Positions 1-27,393 of a stretch of 64,000 nt of DNA are shown one piece after another. The notes under the pieces were generated by a model that was given only the letters and a program-made list of their open reading frames with translations, did not search any database and was not told the origin of the DNA. Numbering within the stretch: position 1 is the stretch's first letter; every line of letters starts with the position of its first letter. This stretch comes from Ptychodera flava (Eukaryota; Hemichordata; Enteropneusta; Ptychoderidae). The stretch is taken from the NCBI RefSeq assembly GCF_041260155.1, contig NC_091931.1:10521861-10585860 (forward strand), in the 5' to 3' direction. A program made the position numbers and the translations under genes.

Positions 1-48
1 ACACAAGACTGGTCACGTTTTGCAGCTCCAGTCGACGCGGAAGATATC
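1..48 (-). CDS. Possible further DEG/ENaC exon (partial)
   Basis: An AG acceptor preceded by a T-rich stretch lies just above position 48. The frame after it reads ISSASTGAAKRD, which resembles the segment that follows the last extracellular cysteines in many invertebrate DEG/ENaC proteins. It needs a phase-2 donor from the previous exon and I could not find a convincing one, so this is tentative. Confidence 0.3.
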
Positions 49-3000
49 CTAAAATTCAACGTTCATGTGTGCCAGAGAACACGAGGAGAGCGACCAACTG
101 GGATGTTACAGTCTGCGATACCTGGGGTCCGGATGAGGAATGAACGTATCAGTAAATCAGGCTGTGGAAGTAGTGAAGTGTTCACATTTGTGCCTGCAAT
201 ATCGTATGATATCGAAGCGAGGGAACTCAATTTGGGCTTTGTCGTTTCGTGGTTGAAGTTCGTCGAGTGGATGGGACAGAATATTCATCACAAAGTTTGA
301 GAGCTTTGTGTCGTAGCATTCAGTGGTATTTGCGTGACGAATGTCGTCGGCGAGAATTAATGCACTGCAAGAACAAAAGGTCACATGACCTAGAGTGGTA
401 TAAATAACCATATTGCACTGACCTTGAACTAACACTTTTAACCGACTTTTCGAAAAGTAACACCTATCGGAATGTTTATTGATATCTTACCTGGCATATA
501 AAACAATCGACATCCACAGATTTGAACCACAAACTCGGTCATACACTCTATCCGACAAGAATTCCTGGTGTATTTGCTGTGATATAACAGTGGCTTATCC
601 TGGCAGATGCCGTGTGGTGGCGGTAGATTTGTAATCTGAAAGTAGTTGCCATAAACTGGTGATTCATACGATTGCTTAAAAAGCCGTGGTTCCACAAATC
701 TTGCTGTTTGTGAACAGCAAAGTGAAAAGGATGTCCGAATGAGCGGTATGGACTCAAAAATTTACAGTTTTCACCACTATGCAGAATTGTTTATTATACG
801 AGTAAAAGTTCACAAAAACGGAAATGCATTATTCGAAGAGACTAGAATGTCAAGTTCAGCTTGCCTCGACAGGAAAGCTTTGACATTCTTTCACCAATTG
901 ATCTCTGGCCAGATCAGTATATGTGTACTACTCACATTTGTTATTTCGATGCCAATCTTGACGTGTTCGCCGGGAGATAAAGCAAAGCCAAGGTCAGCAA
1001 CCAAGGGAACATCTCCTTGAGAATAGAGCATCAGCTGAAACCCAGCGCCACTCTCTTGACCGATGTTATACTCTGAGATTTGCGTCAGAAGAATCATTTG
1101 TAGTCCGAAAGATTTACCTGTTGTGAGTAACAATAGAAAGAAAAAAAAACGTCTGAAAGGTCAGTCAGGGTCACATCGTGTTCAAGGGTGTCATGACTTT
1201 CTCGGTGGAGTGACGTGTCAAAAGGACTAAGGTCAAGTGTAGAGTCCTTCCATAGTCACTGGCTTTTTGGATGCATGAACACTATGAATAAAAGGTAAAT
1301 TGAGATAATTCAAATACAAATACGCGGATCAATGACATACAATTATACCGATTATTTTCATTAGTACGATTCGTTTCTACAAAGCTACTTCCGGTCGGTA
1401 AAATGTGTGAGAAAAGGATTTGCATGTACCTGTGCCGTACACCTTACGTAATTGATGTCCATCTTCCCCGGTGTTAAAAGCATAACAAACACCAAAGTCT
1501 GTCAGGATGGTTTTGAAAACATCTTTTGTCATGGTAACACCTTTCCAAAAAGCCCTGTGATGGACAAGCAGGAGGAGAGACAAGCTATGAAATCTTGTCA
1601 GATCAGCAACTGACTGTACGTTGAATTGGCTTGGGAATCGTATAGCTCTTGTATCCATTGCACAAAACGAATTCCATAGGTCATATAACATACTTTATGC
1701 TTCAGGAGTTGCAGTCTTATACATTATAAAACAACAGACAACATTTAAATTCAAAGTCTATTATCAACTATACTAATCACAAAATGTGCCCCATTTCAGA
1801 AAAAAAATGGAGAGCGACGTTCTCCAACTTTTAGGTAGAATTCGTCTCGGAAACAGATATTCGAACTTTCAAACTTTTTCAATTCTTTTCTGACCTACCA
1901 CTTGTGGGGGTTCATTTCAAAGTTCTTGGTATAAGAAAACTTTTTTTACCTTCTCGGTTTTTCGAAAATCAAAAGATTTATTTTTCTCCTCAGAGTTAAC
2001 ACAGTGATGGTGGCCATTTTGAATTTCAAATATCGGTAAATCTTGGGTAATTTTTTTCTCGATTACAAAAATTTGCACATTGACCTCCGATATTTATTCT
2101 TGATTTTGAAAGAGAATGTTTGAAAGATTCATCGAGGAAAGTTTGAGCAAAAGTGTAATTCTTCCACTTTCGAGGTGCATACTACCTTAATCCAAATGCA
2201 AAATCGAAAGTGCAATTTCTCCCGCTAAAGAAAACGTGGAAAATGATTGCCATTCTGACATAGAGATTTCATTCTTTGAGTAAAATAAAAGACAATGATT
2301 ACTAGAAATGGAGATTAATACTACTTTCAAGTTTCCTGTATTATCAAATTAAGTTTAAAAGTATGCCGTAAATCATGGCGATAACGTCATCAACTAAAGA
2401 AGAAATGAATCACTTATTATTAAAACTTATTCAGTACGAATGACAACTTATTTCAAAACGTAGGCACTATGATGACAAATGGATTTTTTCATCATTCTAA
2501 TTAATGAAGTCAAGAACTACTGCCTAACGACAAGGACAAAGCTGAACGCACTGACCTTCTCTGATTTGTTGACTTACCAGTAAAGCATGCTTTTATTGTG
2601 AGCATGGCGTATGTAGAAGTCTTCGGATGCTGTCGCGTCCAAGTCATGAAGGTGAAAGTCAACGCTTTGACTGAAACCGCCAAACATTTGAGTCATCAAA
2701 TCCGTCAAATTTTCCGGATCTGTGGTTGATCTCCTGCATGAATTAAAGCATCGAATACAAAGTTGCTGGATGCTGTTACTTAACACTAAAAACCGATTTT
2801 TTAAAGGTTATGCAAATTACCTGTCACATGATAGTTATGTAAATAATGGTGACACTGTGGTTACAAAAATGTTTCCCTATATCTAGGCTTTCAGAAAATG
2901 TACAATTTACAGGGTTCTGAGCTTATCAACCACCAGAGAATTGTTAGATTAAAAAGGTCAATTTCTTGTCTTGGAACCATAAATTCGTCGCAGATACAGA

Positions 3001-6000
3001 AGTTGAGGTTTCAGTAGGATCTTGTTGTTGTGATTCAGTGAGACTTTGTGATATCGGAGAGGAGGTATGTAAGAGTGCCTTCAACAGCATACTCCGAGTT
3101 CAAAAACCGAGTCGGACTTACAAGTCCGAGTACTCGGACTTGCATACTCCGAGTGCATGGCCTACTCGGAGTTGAATACGCCGAGTTACACTTGCTTATA
3201 GAAAAACAATGCTGGAAAAACAGAGGAAATATTCGATCTTGTGATAAAAATTTGCAAACAGCGTATACAGTACATGTACTTTCAGTCGCTCAGAGAAAAG
3301 AGTTGTTAACGCGATCTCTCTGATCTCTGATCTGTGTAAAATACCATCTTGTACAACACGCTCAAGTCATTGTCGTTGTCGAGTGTAGCTACCGTCACGC
3401 AAATTATTAGTTTGTCTTGTCTTTTCGTTTCATTACCGGATCAGATCCTGATTTGATACATGACTTGAATTGGTCACAACAACGTTTCATGATCACCTCG
3501 ATGCATCGCGGCGAATTACAATGTATTAGAACACGGACGCCATTATCGAATGACCTGTCGACCTGTGACGTCATGGCCTTGGTTTGCTGGCGTTGCGAGG
3601 CCATGATAGACTTGCCCCAGCATTTTAGGCATATTTATGTCTTGATAAAATAATTAGACTAATAATTTTTCAAAATAAAATGAGCACAGTACGCTCGTGT
3701 ATAGTATGAACCCAGTGCGAGTGACTACTTGGTCGTAAACAATGACCTGACTTGACCTGTGATGTCATGCATTTATTTCGCTAATGGAACGATACTGTGC
3801 GATATCGAACTGAGTAACTGGCTGGACTTGCCTGAAGTTTATTGGCTTTACTGTAAATGTTAAGTCTAAGTCATCTTTCAAAAAAATTCGCTGCTGGCCG
3901 TGGCAGCAGCTTTCTTCTGAGGGTAAAATCACGGTCGCTCCTTGTGGAGAGACCGTGGTTAAATATACATTGCGCAACAGATAACAAGACATCGTGAAAA
4001 TGAAATTCTTTTTTTCAAAAGAGCAGATTTTCGACATATCGATCCGCGCTAGCCGTAAACTCCGTGAGTAATAAAGTACCTTTTTTCGACAGATCGTTTC
4101 TTGACCGGTATGGCAAAATATGCATTTATAGGAACACGTATCGGCGTATTCAAGTCCGAGTAGGCCATGTACTCGGAGTATACAAGTCCGAGTAGGCCAT
4201 GCACTCGGAGTATACAAGTCCGAGTAAGCAGTTTTACTCGGAGTATGCAAGTCCGAGTACTCGGACTTGCAAGTCCGACTCGGTTTTGGAACTCGGAGTG
4301 TATGGTTTGAGACACTCCTACATACCTGAGGAGAGCTATCGCCTCCAAGAAGAAATCAGGATCATTTGTATTGCGATTCAAAATTAATAATTTCTTGCGT
4401 CATCTTTCTCTTTCAGATCATCAAAGTAAATGTCATGACCGTGATCGCAGTTACTTCTGCGCACAGGCATGCTGGGCATGCGCCGTTTCTGACGCCATCA
4501 AATCTCCGATCTCCACACAGGCGACCCAAGTATTACTGAGTTTTTCACACTGTTTTCTCTATCATTTTCTCTTCTTTCTTCATGCTCTGAATGATCGGAA
4601 TAAATAAAATAAACGGTTAATATAACCTAACCTAACCTAACCTGTGACTCTTTATTTATTTTACACTCCATTACAAGGACGTATATCTCTCATACACACA
4701 TGCTGTAATTAATTAGTCAACACAACTAATTATGCTAATCCGTGGACTTATCAGGGATTTTACGGGTTGGTCAACATCGCGAAAGATAGGAATGGTTACT
4801 AAAACGGACTCCTTTTTCATTAACATCACTATCTTTCCGATGTTGACCAACCTCTGATAAGTTCACGTTTAGTAACCATTCCTATCTTTCGCGATGTTGA
4901 CCAACCCGTAAAATCCTGATAAGTCCACGGATTAGCATAATTAGTTGTGTTGACTAATTAATTACAGCATGTGTGTATGAGAGATATACGTCCTTGTAAT
5001 GGAGTGTAAAATAAATAAAGAGTCACAGGTTAGGTTAGGTTAGGTTATATAAACCATTTATTTTATTTATTCCGATCATTCAGAGCATGAAGAAAGAAGA
5101 GAAAATGATAGAGAAAACAGTGTGAAAAACTCAGTAATACTTGGGTCGCCTGTGATCTCCATCAAGACAGCATCATATCTGTACTTCGGTGTGAAATCAG
5201 CATGATGGCGCTGTTCAAGATTCAGGCGCTCACCTGAACATGTTGAAGTTACAGAATGCAACCGAGGGGAAGGTCAACTCTTCGACGTAATTAAGTTCAA
5301 CGTCAACGTTGTAAGGAAACGAAGCGAAGTAAGACGCCCTGTCCCATATCTGGTATGTTATCATCATCATTCCACTCAACAGCATCACCAGCCATAGAAT
5401 TCTTCAATATAACAATTATTAATAATGATTATTGAACAGTTTAAATTGAATTTCGCCGTGATTTTGGGAGTAGATAAAAAATTAAGCAAAATAAGAGCAC
5501 TGTTAATTACATCATATACTCATGGAAGCTTTTAGAATAGCTTCCATAATTATAAACATTAGGCGATAAATCTATGTATGCATTATCAGGTTTACGTGCC
5601 GTCGCGCAGGTTTTCCGTTAAGTCATTTTACTTGCGAGCCAAAATGCGCTACAAAGAGCTGAAGGACTCAACATTTTTCAAAGCTTTCGTAAAGTTTACT
5701 TTCTAATGTAACTTCAGAGGTGCAATTTCATTAATTTTCGGCCAAACATCCGTTCTCGACGTCTCTACTATGAAAGTAGACAAGTAGAAAATAAGCTGCC
5801 ATGGCATCGCCCGTAAGGCGTGACGGTAAGGTAAAGGCGATATTGATGTGAAGACGGACTCCAGTTTGGCGCTTGCGCAACGAGAGCTGCATGGCTCTCA
5901 TTGGAAACTGACAATAGTCTAAGAAGACTAGAAAAATGTTATCAAAACTATAAATATACATGTAAACAATAAAGATTGCCAGTAGTGTAAATGCGAAAAC

Positions 6001-6521
6001 TGGCACAGTAGTATAACCATAGAGCCTAAAATTTGGGTCTATGGTATAACCTTTCGCTCAAAACGTATTTCAGACTTTTCTCACATGACAATCACTACAT
6101 ACGGGATAGGTTAGCCATTGGGATAGGTTAGCCGAATGAGTGGTGGACATAACACATGCTACAAAATCATCTTCCTTACCAACCAACCAACCAACCCCCC
6201 ACCCCCAATGACTTTGGAAAAACTCCATCTAAACAATATTTGAATGCGAGATCGATGACTAAAAATATCATTTACCTACCTTCTCAGTAATGAGACGGAC
6301 TCTCCGAAAATGAACTTGACACCAACGATACCAAAATCGTCCGCAACACCAGCAGACGGGATTCCAGCACATCTCCGACGTTTCTTGGTAGCTTGCGAAT
6401 TGCTTTCGGTCGATTTTCTTTCCCTCCCAAAAACATCTAAAGCGTCAATTTTTTCATTTTTCTCATATGTACCTTGTTCGTCGCTGATATCAATGGCATG
6501 TATTTTCCCATTTGTTTCCAT
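1..6521 (-). CDS. DEG/ENaC (ASIC-like) sodium channel subunit, 3' end outside window
   Basis: Subunit of a trimeric, amiloride-type Na+ channel of the plasma membrane. Exons in transcript order: 6521-6280, 6025-5960, 5338-5234, 2733-2578, 1554-1430, 1117-936, 635-491, then one from 389 whose end is unclear; 48-1 may be another. Junction phases of the first eight agree. The start is the first ATG after an in-frame TAA. Visible parts: cytoplasmic N-terminus 1-80 with KKRRR at 46-50; TM1 about 85-103; FPSVAFCN at 126-133; GVCYAFN from 211; LPPPHG at 296-301; CGC then MPG at 332-341. TM2 and the selectivity filter lie left of the window. Odd points: the N-terminal HG gating motif reads VG (66-67), and one finger disulfide pair is replaced by A191 and M198. 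The family is secure; the exact subfamily (ASIC, BASIC, FaNaC-like) is not. Confidence 0.88.
157..389 (-). CDS. DEG/ENaC exon 8, 3' boundary unresolved
   Basis: The acceptor CTCTAG ends at 390 and gives two bases that complete the split Gly codon of MPG from exon 7. The frame then reads GHVTFCSCSALILADD and on through a TEC motif, like the cysteine-bearing segment after MPG in ASICs. The frame stays open to a TGA near 157, but a donor is expected before that; TTT/GTGATG near 260 is one weak option. The true exon is probably shorter than the span given. Confidence 0.45.
1831..2193. mobile_element. MITE-like dispersed repeat, copy 1 (DEG/ENaC intron 4)
   Basis: About 360 bp with imperfect inverted ends: GGTAGAATTCGTCTCGG on the left and, reverse-complemented, GGTAGTATGCACCTCG on the right, bounded by TTA/TTAA. 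A second diverged copy in the same orientation lies at 62892-63202. The two share long blocks such as TTATTCTTGATTTTGAAAGA and GAGGAAAGTT. There is no coding capacity. The superfamily is not clear; TTAA at the right edge would suit Kolobok or piggyBac-type elements. Confidence 0.7.
3055..4335. mobile_element. Foldback-type element with subrepeats in its inverted arms
   Basis: Inverted arms at about 3055-3190 and 4130-4335 flank a 0.95-kb centre. The left arm has one copy of a CTCGGA-rich unit. The right arm has three tandem 32-bp copies (4152-4183, 4184-4215, 4216-4248), built from AAGTCCGAGTAGGCCATG plus ACTCGGAGTATAC, plus a partial one. Outside the arrays AGGTATGTA is shared by both arms. 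No transposase frame is visible and I found no clear target duplication. Lies in DEG/ENaC intron 3 (2734-5233). Arms carrying tandem subrepeats are typical of foldback (FB/Galileo/sea-urchin TU) elements. Confidence 0.7.
4516..5154. mobile_element. Near-perfect palindromic hAT-like MITE
   Basis: Two arms of about 287 bp (4516-4802 and 4868-5154) are reverse complements with only about three visible differences, around a 65-bp spacer that holds a decayed copy of the inner arm. Ends begin CACAGGCGACCCAAG. The 7-bp duplication ATCTCCA flanks it at 4509-4515 and 5155-5161. The CACAGGCG tip matches the MITE at 32080-32275, which has an 8-bp duplication. No coding capacity. Lies in DEG/ENaC intron 3. 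The low arm divergence suggests a recent insertion or continuing arm-to-arm conversion. Confidence 0.85.
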
Positions 6522-9500
6522 TCTCTGTATCTGCTTCACTGGTGACTCCAAAATTTAGTGATAGTATTTGTGCGGGTCTCGCCCATCCTTGTGCTGTGGA
6601 TAAAAAATGCCGTCATTGTTATGTTTTCAGTAACTTCCGTAATGCAAACGTGCAGTAACCAGGAATTAATAATAATAAAACCAGGTCATCTGATGTTTGC
6701 CTCTTAATCGTTAAAATCAATATCTTTGGACAAACCAAAGCAATCGTTACGAAGTCAAACTTACATAAGCACTTTTGTATTTGTTAATTTGTCTTTACGT
6801 CATCACTTTTCAATCAGCTTTGTCTCACACTCAGAGTCGGACCACAGATCCATTCATTGCTGCAATAGCTCCTTGATTTTTTTTTCTGACCCAAAGTTCA
6901 CATCTGCGTGCGCATGCAGCCCCTATTCATGGAGAATTTAAGTTTTGGTCTGAGAGCTATCTCCAATAACCTCATGTCGTTATGTACTGATGTCTTGGAA
7001 AATGAAAACCATTTAAACAAAATACTGAAAATAGAACAAAGTCCGTTTTGCACAGACGGCTTGCAAAGAATGAACTACAGAAGGAATTTTTAGGAAACAC
7101 ATGTCAATAACTTGTTCAATCAACAAAACAGTATAAGACTGTAAATCTTACTGTTACGAAAGACGCTAGGTCGGGGGGGGTTGGGGGTTTGAGGGGATCG
7201 ACTACTTTGCTTACGTGAATTTCAATTCTGCAGTCTTCTATATCCTTACCAACAGAATTAAACACTGGAGCAGTTAAGCGGGTTCTAAGGAGACGCTTTT
7301 CATATTCAAAAAACATGTTAAATGTGTATTGAGTTCGCTGGAAAAGTGTAGGCCTAAAGGGCTAATTCCAATTAAAAGAGTTCTTTTAGTGGATTGAAAT
7401 ACATAAGATCGTATCATTACTACGTGACTTTGCATGCGTATCAAGAATAATGAACAATGGTGGCAATGCTGTAATTAGCTGATCACTTGTTTTCTGGCTT
7501 TAGAAATCTATCGGTCTATAGTATGGTATGGCCATCAAGGTCTGGTCGTCCACAGTGACTGTGTTCTATTTGGGGAGAGGTGTCTGGTAGGGTTGGTCGA
7601 TATCATTGTTTTGTCTGGTTGATGTCGAAATGTAAGTCTGTACTTTTAGAGGCGGTGAGAAAATCGTTGCATCAATGAATCAGCTATCAAATTTATGAAG
7701 GTCCAAATGAGAAGTCGAGAGCTAAGTTACATAGACATATGGAGCGTGTCAAGTTCACATGCAATGCCTCAGACTTTGTTTCACGTTCTACTATATCTTA
7801 CGTTTCAGCAGAAGATAAATTGCCTCAGACATTGTCTGAGAAAACTTCAGAGTCAGCCAAACTTATCATAGTGATATTTCGCCCGATGTCAGTTGTTGAA
7901 TACAACGAATCAACTTTTTCTTGAAGACTTTTAAGACTAATGAATATAACAGGAAGTATTGCGCAATTAGTGCGTAGTTTTACAATAATAGTTGAAGCAA
8001 CGTTTCGTACAAACCTAAAAAATTGAACCACATTACACAAAATAACATTGGTGATATTTTTGTGGTGTTTTCTTTTTGAAAAAATAATTTTAAAGATTAA
8101 TCTCATCTTTCGAAAGAAATATACCATTTACTCATTCCTCACATATTAATTTAGATAATTTACTAATGTGTTAATAAATTATGCGATTCCGTATCTCGAT
8201 TAAAATATTGTTTGGACTGGCTTCTGTATGTTCGTGCTGACAGGTGAGTTTGAGGAGCTTACTGATCGATTTTCCTTGCGGATACCTTAAGAATAAGATG
8301 CCATTAGTTGCCACTAGAGAAAATTGTTTTAATAGATTATTTATTTGAAATCAGTCGTTTTCTGAAAAAACCTTTCCATAAGTAATAGCGATATTGATGA
8401 GTCGGCAAGGTGAATGACGTCATTCAGAGCGACCAACTCTTGCATATTTCAAAAGGGGCGTGACATTTTTTGTTGTTGTATGGAAGATGCGATCACAAGT
8501 ACCTTTCTTTATGAATATTACTTGGAAAAAGTACACATTCAATTGGCAGTGTCTATTTAGATACGGAACCAAGACCATTTTGCGATTATACATGACAATG
8601 GACACAGGCATCATTTCATGATGTGACACATTTGCAGTAAAATTTGTAAACTAATGTGATTGATAATTTTCCGAGGGAAAAACTAAGAGAAGTCGAAAAT
8701 GGAAACACGCAAAGCGGAAATAAGTTGACATAAGCGACAGGCAGGTCGGGTGTGAGAAACAACAAAACAGACGGTTTCTTCGCGAGAACAGTCAACAATT
8801 CGAACTGAAGTCTTAACAATGGCATCCCTTTGATATTTTTGTTCGTTTAGAGAATACAGGAAAACGTTCAGGGAGACCAAATCCTTGCAGTCCGTTTTAT
8901 TTCCCACACTTTGATTGCAATGTCCGAACACTCGGCAAATACTTCGATAGATATGCCTGCTAAACGATTATCATGTAACAGGACTTTGCAATTATCCTTC
9001 CCCACAGCAACAGCGTTGCATAATCTTCCTATTGTTCTATCACAATGGAGAGCCTGTCTCCTGCGACGAGTAACTTTCTTCATGTTTTTTCTTGGTGACC
9101 TTCTGTAAACAAAGGATTTCTTCCATAAGGTGTTTTTACAGGCAACCAAACAGCTGTACAAAGAGTTCTTTACGTGTTTCTTAAAACTTCAATGGCCAAA
9201 CATGAAATTCGGGTACAGTGCGTGCACAATGTGTTTTAGGAGTCAGCACCATTGATGTTATCCCAATCTCAAACAGGATGAGCGGAGCTGAAGCTGTCTT
9301 GCTGCGCTGCCACTGTGTAAAATATCAACACACTCACAATGACTTACCAGTATCAGTGAAGAATCAAAATGTTTTATGCAGAGCTAGAGTGCAGTGGCAT
9401 TTAAACAAGCCGAGGGCGCCATTTTGCTCCATGTGCCATCTTCAGACATTTCAATCATTGCCTGGATCGAAACCTTTTCCTGACATCTAAAAACTCCTTC

Positions 9501-10535
9501 ACAATACAATACACTAAGGAAACATTCATGTATGGACTGAGTAATACTTCCTAAAGTGTAAGCCATATCTATTCAAAACGTCGTAAAATTTCTAGGATTT
9601 TAAAAACAGTATTACTTTAAAGCACTTACCCTACGGCTGATGAAAAAGAGAGACTTAACAACGTCTCCAAGGTCCTTTTATATATCGATTTGAACCTTAC
9701 ATGTTAATATGAAATTAGCAGAACGCCCAGCATTACGAGACACTGTAATAGGTCTGTATTACAACAACATTTTTCCTGACCTGTCAGTTGGCAAGGTGTA
9801 GTTCTTTGTATGAGAAGTTTGAAGTGACTCGGCCGGCGGTAAACAGAACCGCAAGTTACGAAACAACTGCAGTTAATAGTAGGCAAGAATGTTCAGATAC
9901 GACGAAAGGTGGAGTCAAATCACTCTACAGGAGTAGTGACCATGCAACGGATGATGATCATTTTCACCTGAAGATCGCATTATAGTATGCCAAGTACGTT
10001 CTAAACTGCAACTTAGTGTTACTATCTCACTCATTAATAGTCTATCTGCCCATGTGTTTAGAGACCTTTGAAAATATTTCTCCGACTCACCTTGAATAGC
10101 TGTCTCAGGAAACAAATGAATTGTTCGGCATCTCCCATTCAGAACGACTTTCCACCCATGTACGCCTTATTAATATTCAAACCCTATGCTAATTCCGCAA
10201 CCAACGCCGCTATATTTGACGGTATGAAGTTTACATAGTCCTTGAGTCGAAGAGTACGCGAGCTGCATACTGAAAGTTTTAATTCTGACTCAACGAATGA
10301 TTGATTTTTAATGGCACAAGTAAACATTTTTTCGGTATCACATTTTGACTGTTCACACAGAACTTGCCCCAAGTCGGTATGGTTTCACTATTGACAGACA
10401 CTCATTGACAAAAAGTAGCAATTAAAATCAATTTTGAAAAGTGAGTCTTGGACTCCGAGATACAAGAAGGCGATGTCTCCCTCAATACCAACTCAATGAC
10501 AATGCTTTCGTTTAAAGGGGGCTATTGCTGAATAT
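6522..10535. other. Spacer between DEG/ENaC exon 1 and the MFSD8 3' end
   Basis: About 4 kb with no recognisable protein, RNA gene or repeat family. The 5' leader and promoter of the DEG/ENaC gene should lie in its left part. A G-rich tract at 7173-7196 (runs of 8, 5 and 4 G on the plus strand) could form a G-quadruplex. Short frames in both directions resemble nothing I know. Confidence 0.5.
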
Positions 10536-10541
10536 TTTATT
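10536..10541 (-). terminator. Candidate polyadenylation signal of MFSD8
   Basis: AATAAA on the minus strand (TTTATT on plus), about 320 bases beyond the MFSD8 stop codon. It is the nearest canonical signal I noticed, which would give a short 3' UTR. Confidence 0.45.
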
Positions 10542-10862
10542 TCATTATTTCTGTACAGTACAAATATATTTTGTAATTCCTTGGAGTTGTCCATTTATGC
10601 ATTCTATGCATTCATGTGTCTCGGTATGTTGGAGAGAGCAATCAGTTCTTGGCATCCCTCTCAGGTAAATTAAACGCAACACCATGATCAATTGGTTTTA
10701 ACGTATGGGTCAGTCAATGGAGAATAAATTAGTGATTTAGAGCCTTCTTCTCAGTGACAATGCACGGAAGCAGTGTTTGCTTTGTCGTCATCGTATACCG
10801 TGACGAATTTTCTAAAAAAATGTTGACGGTACACTTGTAATTGATTTCACTAGAAACAATAT

Positions 10863-26136
<15,274 letters not shown>

Positions 26137-27393
26137 GGCGTTAGGAGGAAGAACAAACAGCTCTTCACTGCGATGATGGCATAGAATTAACTTCTTTTCC
26201 CTCCCTTACTCTCGGGAAGACTTATACAGATTCAAGATAAGAAAACCAATCTGGGTTTCGAGGCCCGGGAAAAGAACCATATAATACTTCGGTTTACAAT
26301 TGTCGCGTGTTACTCCGTCTTGCTTATCCATCAATGATTGGTTTTTGACTCCAAGGTTCAGTTGTGTGACGTAACGCATTCTCTCATGTTGTCACTCAAG
26401 TGCCTACAAGTCGATCGTGACAGCATGATATTTCACGTTGATGATGACACCTTTTATAACACTATGTCTGCCAGGTCAAAGTGTAAACTTCACGACAGAT
26501 ATCGCCCCATCGTACAGTAGATCTATTGGACCTTACCAATTGTCCCGGTCGCGCATGCCAGTCAAAGGCCAAATCACTTAGGCCCTACAGATATTATCTC
26601 CGGCGGCATTTTTTGCAATTTTCAACATAAAAAATAAAGCAAGGCAATGCAATTTGACTGAAAAACGTGCGTCAGAAACTTCAAGTTCTGGTTTCTTAAC
26701 TTGGTCAAAAGTACCGATAAGCCCTGACATTGTTACCGTCAGTCATTCAAAGTCATTCAACGTCATTCAAAGTGGTTTGAATTCATTCAGTACATACTGA
26801 CACTTACAGTGAGAGAAATATTTTGTCAGATATTTATAGCATGGTTTAAACAGTCAACTTTAAATGTGAAAATATATTTTGTAAGATTTGTAAGTCTTTA
26901 AGTTGAGGATGAGTTCCACTATTTGATGAAGTGTACAACATCTAGGCCTAGCCTATAGGGGCTAATATATAGCACGTAAATATATGCAATAAAGTTGAAA
27001 GTTGTATCGTGGAGAAGCGTGAAACATCCCTTCAAATGTGTCGCTTTCCATTGTTCTGGTTGTTTTATCGTCGTTGAATATTGATCAGTGCATGCAGTGA
27101 GTAAACTGAAGATACCAACGCGTCAACGAGTCTTTTGGATGATTGTTATCAACAGGTGGTTGAACACAACGATAAAGCTAGGGTGCCAAAATACTCTGAT
27201 GACCCCTGACCTTTCTGTCATCGAACTTGGAACTGGCAAAATCAGAGTTACTGTGTCTGTTTATGCTTCCCAACATTTTGATACACAGCGGCAAAAATGG
27301 GTACTGCGATCAAACACATAGCTCCACGAAGAGCATCCGATCGTGGTAATTTTCATTATTCATTTTTCCGAACTTAGGGAGTCAACTTTCATC
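26137..27393. promoter_or_regulatory. Divergent promoter interval between MFSD8 and the microprotein gene
   Basis: The start codons of the two genes face away from each other with 1257 bp between them, so both promoters should lie here. I see no TATA box at a convincing place. A short run of GTCATTCAA repeats occurs at 26739-26774. Whether the promoter is shared cannot be told from sequence. Confidence 0.5.

Noticed and set aside
694-703. Acceptor at 703/704 for DEG/ENaC exon 7
   Set aside because: It has a pyrimidine tract and AG but gives the wrong phase. The acceptor before 635 fits phase and puts LPPPHG at the expected distance.
4627-5047. Runs of TAACC/GGTTA resembling the TTAGG telomere repeat of arthropods
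   Set aside because: Only four units, present once in each arm of the palindromic MITE in mirror positions, so it is part of that element and not a telomere or internal telomeric tract.
5734-5959. Extension of the DEG/ENaC TM1 exon through an open frame reading FDNIFLVFLDYCQFP
   Set aside because: It superficially resembles the post-TM1 segment, but the exon at 5338-5234 supplies the true post-TM1 sequence with FPSVAFCN in correct phase, and TM1-to-FP spacing then equals that of ASIC1.
7173-7196. G-rich runs here and at 19620-19632, 46123-46139, 55190-55208 and 56447-56473 as regulatory quadruplexes
   Set aside because: Homopolymer G runs are common slippage tracts; none sits at a recognisable promoter or splice site, so only their presence is noted.
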